Of a stretch of 64,000 bases of DNA, positions 17,100-26,741 are shown one piece after another (position 1 is the stretch's first letter; each line of letters begins with the position of its first letter). A model generated the notes under the pieces. It was not told the origin of the DNA, did not search any database, and was given only the letters and a program-made list of their open reading frames with translations. This DNA comes from Leishmania mexicana MHOM/GT/2001/U1103 (Eukaryota > Euglenozoa > Kinetoplastea > Trypanosomatida > Trypanosomatidae). The stretch lies in the NCBI RefSeq assembly GCF_000234665.1, contig NC_018329.1, positions 370,489-434,488 on the forward strand, read 5' to 3'. The position numbers and the translations under genes were made by a program.

Positions 17100-19601
17100 A
17101 TGTACGCAGATATTGGAGAGGAGAACCAGTTCACCGGCCTCGTGGCACGGTCGAAGTCCTCTTTGCAGCACGCAGAGGGCTCGGCCGCCGCGACATCCGT
17201 GGCGCCGCCGCCGTCCAACACCGGCGCTCGACGTCCTGGATCTCGTGCGCACAAGCTCACCGTTGCCGATGGGCCGGTCGACACCACGCCGATTCTTCTA
17301 ACGCACCTCGATCAGGTCCTCGCTGCTGCTACTGTAGCTAAGGCACAAGCGCACATCAACAAGCATCAATGCGCGTTGGCTGTACGTCGCCTGCGACTGA
17401 TTGCCGTCACACTACGCCAGATGCCGCAGCCGGCGCCGTCGCAGCAGCTTCTGACCGCGATCCAGTCCCTGTGTCTGCTGCTGCGTCAGTGCGCACACGA
17501 CGGTGGCGTGGTGGCAAGCACGGCGGAGACCGCCACTGCACTGCAGATCCTGTACGGTCCCGACGGCGATCCACTGGGACCCGCGCAGTGCTGGCCGGTG
17601 CTGCTGTATCAGCACTTCACAAGCCAACTGCTCTTCCAAGGTGCTTACCGACGCCTCTGGGCGGCCTGGTCCATGTACTCGCACGTGGATCTGGAGCGTG
17701 AGGATGGCGTTGCAGAGTCGCTGGACTGCGCCGAGGATGGGCAGGTCATGATGGAGCTGCTCTCTCCCGTGGGTGTTTCTGGCAGAGAGGCAGATGAACC
17801 CACCTTTGAAGAGGTCGGCAGCGTCAGTCATCATCTGCGCGACCTGCAAGCCTACTACCAGCGACGTAAGATGAGTCCGTGGCGAATCCTCTATCAAGAC
17901 CTCCAGCCGACGGATCAGCTCGTACCGGGGGCCAGCCGACCACGAAGCGCACCGGCATCGGCTCCTCCGGCGGCAACGGTGGCAATGGAGCACCACGCTG
18001 ATGACGAGGACGGTCGCTTCCGTGTGGTACCGCACGTGTACCGGTACAACGGCGTCCCTGTCGTCGTGAAGGCCCTCTGCGGCGCGGCGGGCACGGGCGA
18101 CGCAGCAACACAGGAGGTGGCCATGCAGCATGCGACGGAATTCGCACTGGACGTGGGGTGTCGCTCTACGTGGTGTCACCCGCATATCGTCACATGCCTC
18201 GGTGGATACACGGAAAGATTCGTCGACGACGCGGAGAGCTCGAGAGCGTCAGCGGTGCGCGTCGAGGTAGGCGAGAAGGCGGCAGAGGAGCTCCCGGCAA
18301 GCGCTGCCATGGCGAACTTCCCCTGGCAGCGTCCCGTCTCAGCCATTACTGGGAAGCCGATCATGGCTCTGGGGTACGTCCTTGAGCTGCAGAGTGCGAG
18401 ATTACTCTCCTCCGCTGCCGACTCTGCGCAGGTCTCCTACGTCACGCTGCACGATTTGCTGTTTACTCCCTCCTCTTCCCCCGCTTCCTCCTCAGAGTCC
18501 CTCCCTGTTCTTGGGCGGCACCACTTCACGCTTCACGAGGCCCTCGACATCTGCGCCCAGATCGCCGACGCGCTGCAGTACATCGAGAGCGACAGCCATG
18601 AGGTGTCGGAGGCGGTGCGGACGGCGTGGTTGGCCGTCGACCCTTCGAACATCTTTGTTGTACGCGTGGTCGGACTGGACGGAGAGGATGACCTGGTGCA
18701 TCGGCAGGAAAGGAAACAGAAGGGTGGTTTCAGCGGCGACCAGCATGCGCGAGACACGTCGTCGCCCTTGTCGGAGAATAGCGAGAGCGCCGCCTGGACG
18801 GCCAGCGTCACCCCCTTCGCCGAGGACGGCAGTCGTGAAGAGGCCCCTGTCCTCGGCCAACCTGACCTGCAAGGTGGTCCCGTCAAGGCGTCGGAGGATG
18901 GCGGGGGACGAGTCGACTGGAGCCTCCCCTACAAGGCCGATACGGTGCAGACACAGAGTGAGTGGGAGACGGAGGTGTATATCTGCGGCGGAAGGAAGGG
19001 CAACCATGGCAGCGCTGAAGATACGCTGCGACCGCGATCAAAGCACTTCGTTGTGCGTTACAGCCCGCCGTGCCGGTGGATGCCACACCAGGTCGCCGGA
19101 AGTCGGTGGCGCGCGCATGCGCGCGCCACGGCCCCTGCCAGCTACGTTGTTGTGCAGCTCTTTCTTGCGCTCCTCACGGGCCAAGTGCCCTACGCGTACA
19201 TCAAGACAGACCGAGAGGTGGAGGAGCGGGTGTTCGCGGGTGCTACACATCAGCTCGACAACACCTCGGGCACCGCGTCGTGTCTCCCGGGAGCAGAGCC
19301 GGTAGCGCAGGTGAAGCCAAGCAGAAGCAGCCAAGGGTACCGTATACCACCCTCGCTGCCTCCGATGGTGGCGAACTGGTGTCGGCGCGCGCTCTCCCTC
19401 GATCACAGCCAGCCGCCCATGGAACTGGAGGCGCTGCGCAACACTCTGACAACGATTCAAGCCTCTCTGCCTGATAACGTCCGTCACGCGCACCTGCGCG
19501 CGGGAGAAGACGTGACTGAGGGGAACAGAGGAGCCGGTGGCGGTGGCGCCAGTCAGGAGATGCAGTCCTGCATGAGTGGCGAGATGCTCGATGTTTTGTA
19601 G
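17100..19601 (+). CDS. Kinase-fold protein lacking catalytic residues (probable pseudokinase)
   Basis: 833 aa from the ATG at 17100 (MYADIGEENQF). The N-terminal ~300 residues are alpha-helical and of unknown type. From about residue 315 a kinase-like path can be followed: PVVVKAL with K324 in the VAIK position; HPHIVTCLGG at 360, equivalent to HPNIV; a helix LDICAQIADALQYIES; WLAVDPSNIFVV around 511-522 where kinases have HRDxKPxNI; RWMPHQV in place of RWMAPEV; YVVVQLFLALLTGQVPY (helix F); and a final WCRRALSLDHSQPP. The HRD Asp is Ala, no DFG is visible, and ~125 residues are inserted between subdomains VIB and VIII. Lys324 and Asn517 remain. The overall pattern is TKL/Ser-Thr kinase-like. 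Likely a scaffold or regulator rather than an enzyme; partners are unknown. Confidence 0.7.
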   Translation: MYADIGEENQFTGLVARSKSSLQHAEGSAAATSVAPPPSNTGARRPGSRAHKLTVADGPVDTTPILLTHLDQVLAAATVAKAQAHINKHQCALAVRRLRLIAVTLRQMPQPAPSQQLLTAIQSLCLLLRQCAHDGGVVASTAETATALQILYGPDGDPLGPAQCWPVLLYQHFTSQLLFQGAYRRLWAAWSMYSHVDLEREDGVAESLDCAEDGQVMMELLSPVGVSGREADEPTFEEVGSVSHHLRDLQAYYQRRKMSPWRILYQDLQPTDQLVPGASRPRSAPASAPPAATVAMEHHADDEDGRFRVVPHVYRYNGVPVVVKALCGAAGTGDAATQEVAMQHATEFALDVGCRSTWCHPHIVTCLGGYTERFVDDAESSRASAVRVEVGEKAAEELPASAAMANFPWQRPVSAITGKPIMALGYVLELQSARLLSSAADSAQVSYVTLHDLLFTPSSSPASSSESLPVLGRHHFTLHEALDICAQIADALQYIESDSHEVSEAVRTAWLAVDPSNIFVVRVVGLDGEDDLVHRQERKQKGGFSGDQHARDTSSPLSENSESAAWTASVTPFAEDGSREEAPVLGQPDLQGGPVKASEDGGGRVDWSLPYKADTVQTQSEWETEVYICGGRKGNHGSAEDTLRPRSKHFVVRYSPPCRWMPHQVAGSRWRAHARATAPASYVVVQLFLALLTGQVPYAYIKTDREVEERVFAGATHQLDNTSGTASCLPGAEPVAQVKPSRSSQGYRIPPSLPPMVANWCRRALSLDHSQPPMELEALRNTLTTIQASLPDNVRHAHLRAGEDVTEGNRGAGGGGASQEMQSCMSGEMLDVL

Positions 19602-20859
19602 AAGAAAACTTGCCGGGAGCAAGTCTGGTGCGCAAGCATATGAACTGTGAGCTCGCAAGCTCCTTTTCTGCTCACTCCATCTTTTATCGGTGTCTGAAGG
19701 TCTCCTAGCCTCCCTCCCTCCCTCCCTCCCTCCTCACCTTACTCCTCGCCGCCGCCTCTGTGTTTCTCTGTGCCTTCCTCTCCCTCCTGCTCGCCCTGTT
19801 GCTTGTGCTTTACATCTTTTTTTTTAGTATTATTAGTAGCGCTTCTCGTCTCTTCCACCCACCCACACACCCTCTCGCCTTACGCAGCTGTCATCATGAC
19901 GACCAATCCGTCACCCTCAAAACGAAGTAATCACTGACTTGTGCCGCTCTCGTTGCCCTTCCCCCCCCCTCCCTACTCTTCTTCTCCTTTCATCAATGTG
20001 AGGTGGGAGATGCATGTACGCATGCACACATGCACACACGCACGCACGCACGCCGCCGCTGCTGCTGCTGCTGCTGCTACCCCCAGCACACCTCCGCCGG
20101 ACCGCTCTCCGTCGGCCATGCCCCACCTCTCTGTTCTCCGTTGGTGTTTGAGTGCTTCTTTTTGTTTTCTTTTACCTGTTCATGCTCACCCCGTTACGAG
20201 ATCAACGCACACGCACACACACACGCGCGCGCGCCTGCAATTTGCGGAGGGCGCACAACTGTAGGGAACGCCGATTATGTACTGTCTTGATGAGTGCATG
20301 GGGGAGGGGGTGCGGGGCTGGGGTTGTGGTCTCACTCCTCGAGGCACGCGCTCTCCTTCCCCTTCCCCCCCTCTCCCCCTCTCCCTCCACGTCCCCCTCT
20401 GATGTCGGTTTGGATCCCATTCCCGATGCGCTCTCATTCCGTCTTCTCCCTTCTACCGATCGGCCTCCCCTCCCTCCCCCTCCCTCTCTCCCTCGCTGAT
20501 GCCCGTACAAGGTGATGCACTCGCCACCCCCCATTCCAAGAAAAAAAAGCGGAACAAGGCACAACACTATAGAGCAGGTCACTGACGCGTTAGAAACAGC
20601 ACGTACACACACACACACACATACAGGCCGAACATGCGTGTGCTGCCTCTTCCAACTGCTGCATGTGTATCGCTGTTGGTGCCTCTTTTGGGCAGTCTCC
20701 CCTCCCTCCTTTCCCCGCTACATTGCGCTTTCTTCTTGTAGACGCCACCTTTTGCGTAGAATCGCGCGTAGAACTGCCCACCCCACCCCTCTGCACGTGC
20801 ACGCGCACACTCGTACGTGTCGCGAGAGGGAGTGACGAAATCCACACCAGAAAGAGGTC
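19602..20859 (+). other. Intergenic spacer
   Basis: Holds a (CCTC)n tract at about 19705-19733, a T-run near 19817-19825, (CTG)n at about 20058-20076, CA/CG dinucleotide runs near 20209-20234 and (CA)n near 20607-20622. No gene supported. Confidence 0.55.
20700..20741 (+). promoter_or_regulatory. Putative trans-splice acceptor of the coiled-coil gene
   Basis: A pyrimidine tract at 20700-20738 ends in TTCTTCTTGTAG with AG at 20740-20741, 118 bases before the ATG at 20860. A textbook acceptor. Confidence 0.5.
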
Positions 20860-23808
20860 ATGCCGCATGCGTTGTCGGCGAGTCGCACCGACAGGGGCCC
20901 ATCGTCCGCCAGCTCCTCCTCCTCCACGGACCCTCCGGAGGGCACCTCCACGGAGCTGTACCGTCCGGTGGGGCGGACATCAGACACCCCGACTGCGATG
21001 CCACGCGCGGCGGATAGTCACGAGCTGCACCACGGCCGAGCATACTCCTACGCCTCGGAATCAGATGAGCACGCGGACGCGGACACCCGCATGCCCGCGC
21101 CGACACACGTGCAAAACCAAGCGGCATCCCCTCCTTCGCTGAGGCGTCGTGAACAGCAGCATGCGGTGCTCTCCCCTTCCCGTCCGTCGAGCCCTGGGAG
21201 CAGCGCCAGCGCCGGGGCTGGGCAGACCACACCTACCACAGTGTTGTTTTCTTCATACCACGAAGCATCACCCCCAACTTTGCTGCCCACCTCCAATCAG
21301 AGCCCGGAAGCAGCAAGCTCATCTGCCTTTTCTCACGCTTTGCCGGCCCACGCCGCCCCCTCTTCTCACGCACACGCACCGCGCACGGGTATCGTCGACA
21401 GCAGCGGCTACCACTACTCAACTCGAACAAAGGCTCCACAGCTGTTGCCACCATCGCCACCTGCACCCCCTCGGCAACCCCTGCAGCGGCGCTCGCCTCA
21501 CGTGAACCACCAGAGGACTTCCAACGTCACGGAGGCGGCACCCACCACCACGACAGCGATGCCGCTGCTGCCAGCGCCGCTGGACACTGCCTCTGCCCCT
21601 TCATCTACGTCCCAGCAGGCTGCAACCCGCGCAGCAGCAGCCGTTCCGGCTGCAGATGTGCGCGCAGTCTCGCACGTCTCCAACACCGCCCACTGGCAGC
21701 TGAACTCTCCAGAAAGTCACAGGCATCGCAACGATGGTCACGTGGATCAGCGCGGTGCCGTCTTCGAGTACGCCTCCGAGGCGGTCACTACCCTCGAGCA
21801 GCAGTATGGCGATGCCCTACAGCGCCTCAACACAATGCACCGCCTCTACGACCGACTAGACGCACACAACCGCACCCTCGCATCCGAGTTGAAGCGGGTG
21901 CGGCAGGTGAGCGACGTCCTGCAGAACGGCGTTGCGTTTCAGTTGTACAACAGCGTGCGGCACGTGAAGCACGAGATGAGGCTGCTGAAGCAGTACGTTG
22001 AACTTCTGAGCTCCAACTTTAGCAATCAGCTGCATGTGCTGCAGCAAGTTGTCGGTGAAGAGCTGCAGCACTTGCTTGGCCGGCACGACTCGTACACGTC
22101 ACTGCTGCCGCACGGCGCGGAGGGGCGGCTCCAACCGACGGAAACGCGAGTATCGATCGGCGCAGCCAGCGGTCGGGCATGCTCGCTGGAACGTATCGCC
22201 AACGTGCCCTCCTCAGAGCTCGGCGGACACGTCACCGGGGCTGGTGGCGGCGTGGGCGCGGGCACGCAGTTCTACAGTCAAGATTACTGGTGGAACGTCA
22301 TGTCACCGCATCCGATACGGCCGCCGTCCGGCGCACACACTCCGGCGGCACCGGCAGAATTGGAGGCTGGCGGCTGGGCTGATGTCGGAAGTGGCCGCGG
22401 TAGAGGTGCCACCGAGCACAAGCGAGCCCTTTCACCACCAGACCAGCTGCCTCTCAGCATGGACGACAGCAGAGAGAACAATCTCTCAACGCAATCGTCA
22501 GGAGAGGCACTGGTGTCTCGCCACGCCTACCGGGAGGTGCAGGGGGCCCTTGCAGATGCCCAGCGGCGCGTCGTCGAGCTGGAGCGGGCGTCCTCGAATC
22601 AGCAAGCCGACTACGAGAATCGCATTGCGCAGCTGAAGGCCGCCCATCGAGCCAAGGAGGCAACGCTGAAGGAGGAGCTTGCGCTGCAGCGTCGGCGAGC
22701 AGAACTGGCGCAGGATGGTGAACCGCAGCAAGCCGCACTCTCGACAAGGCTGCCGGGCCAAGCAGCCGGTCTTACGTCGCCTGTGGATGTCAATCAGCTG
22801 GTGCAGCTGCTTCTTGAGCATCGGTATCAGCAGCCCACAGCGAAGCAACACCCCGATGCCCCTCCGACGACGTCGAGTCCCACCTCGACGGTACAACCAC
22901 CACGGCAAGCGAGCCACAAAGCCGTCCGACCACCTCTGCAAAGGTGTGGGGATGCTGACGAAACGGCAGGACAGAAGGACAGCCGGCACGACAGCGCAGA
23001 CACGTCCGCCATCACCAACGACTCCGACAGCGACTTTCGCCGCCGCGCTGCACACCCGTGCGCCACTGAGTCTGCCTCCGCCTCGAACACAGACGACGGC
23101 AACGGTGATGTGCGCCTCCCCTTTGATCGCACAAAGCGGTGTGCGCTGCGGGCGATCGCGAGCAAAGGCAGTGGCCGCCGCCGCACAGGCGCTGATGGTG
23201 ATCTGCACATGCCAGACCGCTACTCGCCGACCGCAGCAGCCCGCCGAGTCGAGCGCGCCCGTGAGGTGCTTGGCGGCGAGGAGCGTGACGGCGAGAGGCG
23301 GCAGGAGGGCCAGCGAGCTCATAGCAGCACCAGCAGCGGCAACCGTCGCCAAAGAGAGAAGGTGGCGGCAACAGAGGCAGCCGGCGCAACCACCACCGCC
23401 ACTGTGCGGCGCTCGCTCGCGTATGAAAGGTTGATGGATCACTCACGTGCTGCCTCGAGAAGTTTAGAAGGGTACGCCCCCCATAATGGCCGCCCCGCAG
23501 CGCGAGCGCGACCTCGCACGGTCAGCAACACGGACGCTCCAAGTGTGCCGAGGCGCAGTTGCAGCCGCCGCTGGCAACGCAACGGTGGTGCTGCTCGAGA
23601 CCCGCGACATGTCGTGGGGGTCGGCCCCGAACTGCTGGAATCGCTGCTGGCACAGGTAGACGCCGTCGACGTGCAAGGCGGCTCACGGTACGCGGTGACT
23701 GCGCCAAAGCGCGTGCGGCCTGTGCAAAGCCAGCTCGACCCCAAGGTCGATCGGGTGGCGCAGGGGATTTGGGCGGAGAAGCTGCTCAAGGAGCGCAGCT
23801 GCCTATAG
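20860..23808 (+). CDS. Hypothetical coiled-coil protein
   Basis: 982 aa from the ATG at 20860. Residues 1-300 are S/T/P/A-rich and probably disordered. Residues ~300-410 form a long helix with heptad-like leucines (TLEQQYGDALQRLNTMHRLY onward to VVGEELQHLLG). A second coiled coil lies at ~558-620 (VQGALADAQRRVVELERA through EELALQRRRAELA). The rest is polar and basic, with another small conserved-looking block near the C-terminus (PELLESLLAQVDAVDVQGG, then QLDPKVDRVAQGIWAEKLL). No signal peptide, membrane segment or enzyme motif. It is typical of trypanosomatid cytoskeletal or basal-body/flagellar components, but that is inference from architecture alone. Confidence 0.78.
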   Translation: MPHALSASRTDRGPSSASSSSSTDPPEGTSTELYRPVGRTSDTPTAMPRAADSHELHHGRAYSYASESDEHADADTRMPAPTHVQNQAASPPSLRRREQQHAVLSPSRPSSPGSSASAGAGQTTPTTVLFSSYHEASPPTLLPTSNQSPEAASSSAFSHALPAHAAPSSHAHAPRTGIVDSSGYHYSTRTKAPQLLPPSPPAPPRQPLQRRSPHVNHQRTSNVTEAAPTTTTAMPLLPAPLDTASAPSSTSQQAATRAAAAVPAADVRAVSHVSNTAHWQLNSPESHRHRNDGHVDQRGAVFEYASEAVTTLEQQYGDALQRLNTMHRLYDRLDAHNRTLASELKRVRQVSDVLQNGVAFQLYNSVRHVKHEMRLLKQYVELLSSNFSNQLHVLQQVVGEELQHLLGRHDSYTSLLPHGAEGRLQPTETRVSIGAASGRACSLERIANVPSSELGGHVTGAGGGVGAGTQFYSQDYWWNVMSPHPIRPPSGAHTPAAPAELEAGGWADVGSGRGRGATEHKRALSPPDQLPLSMDDSRENNLSTQSSGEALVSRHAYREVQGALADAQRRVVELERASSNQQADYENRIAQLKAAHRAKEATLKEELALQRRRAELAQDGEPQQAALSTRLPGQAAGLTSPVDVNQLVQLLLEHRYQQPTAKQHPDAPPTTSSPTSTVQPPRQASHKAVRPPLQRCGDADETAGQKDSRHDSADTSAITNDSDSDFRRRAAHPCATESASASNTDDGNGDVRLPFDRTKRCALRAIASKGSGRRRTGADGDLHMPDRYSPTAAARRVERAREVLGGEERDGERRQEGQRAHSSTSSGNRRQREKVAATEAAGATTTATVRRSLAYERLMDHSRAASRSLEGYAPHNGRPAARARPRTVSNTDAPSVPRRSCSRRWQRNGGAARDPRHVVGVGPELLESLLAQVDAVDVQGGSRYAVTAPKRVRPVQSQLDPKVDRVAQGIWAEKLLKERSCL

Positions 23809-24755
23809 CCAACTACACGGACAGAGATCGGAAACGGTGGATGCCATACCAGGCTGTGATGCGGTGCACGGCAACGGTCCAAGGGCCCACATCGCCCCCT
23901 CCCTCTCCCACCACCACCTCCCCTCTGTGTTCGTGTGTGGGTGTCGGGGGAGGGGGGGCAACAGATGCACGCTGATGCGGGCATCACTTGTTTTACCTGG
24001 TCCGCTGTGTGTGCTTGCCTCTACTGTGGTTGGTTGTGTGCGGGGCGGTTTCCTTGTGCACCGCACCTGCCATGACGCCACTGTGTACGCAGAAGGAGAG
24101 AAACGGCTTAGGGGGGAGGGAGCTCAACAGCGAGACAGCGCGTCCATCTCGCATACCGCCCTTCTCTCGCCGTCACACCCATTCGCCTACAGAACGCGAC
24201 ACTCCCACGCACACTCGCAAGTGAGGCTGCTCACGAGGGGGTGCGCGTGAGACGAAAAACAAAACGTGAGGCAAACTGCTCACACCTCTCATCCTCTAAC
24301 CTCCTCACTCGGCGTACGCGGTTGCAGATCAACGCAGGTGTGCACGCATGTACTCATCCGCTTGTGCGGGTGCGAGGTGGCTGCTGAGATGTGCGGTGAA
24401 AGGAGAAACGCTCCACGGAAGCACGCGCATCGAGGCCAGCATTGCTTCGGGGGGATAATGAGTAGGCCCACGTTCCCCCCCTCCCTCCCCCTCCCCCGCC
24501 CCACCCCAAACCGCACGCTTCTCTGCTGGGTAGACATGTCTTACTCTTTTACCTTTGCTCCTCTGCATGCTGCACCTACCCCCACCCACCCAGCCTACTC
24601 GCACACAGGCGCACAGACTACGATACAAAGGAAAGCGCTGGCGTACAATACCTGATTGACCCCCCCCGACCATTGCTGCTCGGCGTGCCTACAGAGCCAG
24701 CGGGAGAGAGTGGCCACGAGGTGGGCATACACACACACACACGCACGCAGTCATA
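23809..24755 (+). other. Intergenic spacer
   Basis: 3' UTR of the coiled-coil gene and 5' region of frataxin. A pyrimidine-rich stretch lies at about 24470-24500, C-rich DNA near 24580-24590, and a short (CA)n at 24730-24742. AG at 24749-24750 lies six bases before the frataxin ATG. No gene seen. Confidence 0.55.
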
Positions 24756-25325
24756 ATGAGCTGCGCAAGGCTGCATCAGCGCATCCATCTGCGCGCGATC
24801 GCGTTGACGACCACCAGCTACCCCGCACTCGTCCCTTCGCGCTCGTTCACGAACGCTGACACGAGTGTCATGACAGCAAGCGCGGTGGCCGTTGCGCGTC
24901 GCGCAGCCGCCAACACCGGGGCCAGCGGCCTGACTACTACCCCGCAGGTTGTCCACTACTCCAAGCTTGGCATGGATGGCTTTACCGACATCAAGTTCAA
25001 CACGGCCGCCGACGAGCTGCTGGAGCTCGTTGAGACGAAGGTGGATGCTCTCGACAGCGCGGCGGTGGAGGATGTCAGCTGCAATGGCGGTGTTCTGACA
25101 CTCGAGACGACGGATAGGGGCACTTTCATCCTCAACAAGCAAGCTCCGAGTGTGCAGCTGTGGCTCTCCTCTCCTATCTCCGGCCCCCATCACTACGACA
25201 TGGTCACCATGATGCAGGACGGCCACGAGAAGGTGTCGTGGAAGTCGGACCATGACGGACATGACTTGGTGAAGAAGCTGGAGAAGGAGTTGACGGAGGT
25301 GCTCGGCACTGACCTCAAACTGTGA
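24756..25325 (+). CDS. Frataxin, mitochondrial iron/Fe-S cluster assembly protein
   Basis: 189 aa. The first ~60 residues are rich in R, S, T and A (MSCARLHQRIHLRAIALTTT) and look like a mitochondrial presequence. The mature domain starts around YSKLGMDGF. An acidic helix 1 follows (DELLELVETKVDALD), then beta strands with the diagnostic frataxin signature NKQAPSVQLWLSSPISGPHH from N127, and a C-terminal helix DLVKKLEKELTEVLG. The conserved W in QLWLSSP and the SGPxxYD element are intact. Frataxin is an allosteric activator and iron-binding partner of the NFS1-ISD11-ISCU cluster assembly complex in the mitochondrial matrix. The ISD11 partner is a LYR protein, but the LYR-type gene at 2928 looks B14-like rather than ISD11. 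Confidence 0.95.
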   Translation: MSCARLHQRIHLRAIALTTTSYPALVPSRSFTNADTSVMTASAVAVARRAAANTGASGLTTTPQVVHYSKLGMDGFTDIKFNTAADELLELVETKVDALDSAAVEDVSCNGGVLTLETTDRGTFILNKQAPSVQLWLSSPISGPHHYDMVTMMQDGHEKVSWKSDHDGHDLVKKLEKELTEVLGTDLKL

Positions 25326-26741
25326 GGGAGGGCGAAAGAAGGCACTGAAAGAAGCACCGCAGATTAGCCGCAGAGACTAGACAGGGCGTGCAAGTCGGAC
25401 GAGCACACGTCCCCCCCCCCTCTCCCTCCTTTCCTCCTTTGCCATACGCCCTGCAGCGCACATCAGCCTTGCAAACTCCGCCTACCCAACCCCCTCCCTC
25501 CCTCCCTCTCNCCGGACCCATCTGATCCACTGTGTGCAGTTCCGTAGCTCTCCTTCTCTGTGTAGGGTGTTTCGCTTCCACGTTGCCTTCGCTGCTTTAT
25601 CGCGTCTTACTTGGTTGACAAGGTCTCCAGCCCGCTCCTCTGTAAGCCACAGCATGGCCACCGCCACGACCGTCTCTCACCCCGGTCCCCCCTCTCTCCC
25701 TACTTCCTGTACGCCTCACGTACGTTGGTGTTTTGGCCGCAGTCACCGTTGTTGGTATATGCCACCGCTTCCTCTCTCCCTCACCCCCCCCCTCAAGCGG
25801 ATGGTGCACGAGCCGCGTGTTCGCTGGCGCTGCCACTTGTTACACTTGAATGGCGCCGTGCCTGCTGTCGGGAACGATAGGCGTGTGCGCGTGCGCGCAG
25901 GACAGACGGAGGAGACGAGGAGATATATGTGGGGATAGAGGTGAAGGGACGTGTTCCCCACTCAAGCCAGCACTCAACTCCCTCCCACTCACCACCCAAA
26001 CTGTCAGTTCTCTCTCTGCCTGTCTATGTCACTACAGGAATCGGACGGCGGTGGTGTTGCTGCGGTTTTTGTTTTTCTTCGTACAACGATGATGGTGTCT
26101 TGCGTGGTCTCAGGGCGCGGCTGTCGCTCCCTCTCTGTGCCTGTGTGTGTGTGTGTGTGGGCCTGGGTGCTGATCAGGCATATGTGCGAGATTGCGTGGG
26201 CAAGTGGAAGAGCGGGTGCCCGTGATTTGATGGTGGGCGGCTCTCACTGTCGTCCTCTCCTCGTCTCCCCCCCCTTTCTTCCCTCTCCTTTTCTGCCTCT
26301 AAGGAAGCACATACGCTGAAGTCTGGATGTGCTGGAGCCACCACCTCGAAGCAGGTGCCTCGTCTCAGTCACTTTGATCTGCATGTATTTTGCTACCTTC
26401 TTGTGGTCCTCGACTCGTCTTCACGACTGTCCCTTTCTCCCACCACACCCCTCCCCTCCTCGATACCTCTCGCTCGCTCGCTCCAAATCACGCACCGGCG
26501 CACACGCGTGCGTCTACGTCGTGGTATGAAGGTGTACACCATCCACTCGACCCCCTCCCCTTACCAACCTTTTCACATCGGGTAGCACTGAACCACACAT
26601 AGGCATACACTCTCCAGACACCGTATCCAGCTCATCATTGCAGTCACCTCCGCTCCTCTCTCCTTCCCTGGACATTCTCGTCCTCTTCCCTCCTCCCTCT
26701 CTCTGCTCCACTCTCACGGACGTCACCGAATCGGAGGAACG
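25326..26741 (+). other. Intergenic spacer (contains one ambiguous base)
   Basis: No gene seen. There is an unresolved N at 25511 within a CT-rich tract, probably a sequencing or assembly ambiguity. A (GT)n run lies at about 26139-26158, and a pyrimidine tract at 26648-26715 with AG at 26735-26736 is a likely acceptor for the next gene. Confidence 0.55.
26648..26736 (+). promoter_or_regulatory. Putative trans-splice acceptor of the 22-residue-repeat gene
   Basis: A CT-rich tract at about 26648-26715 is followed by the first AG at 26735-26736, five bases before the ATG at 26742. Confidence 0.35.
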
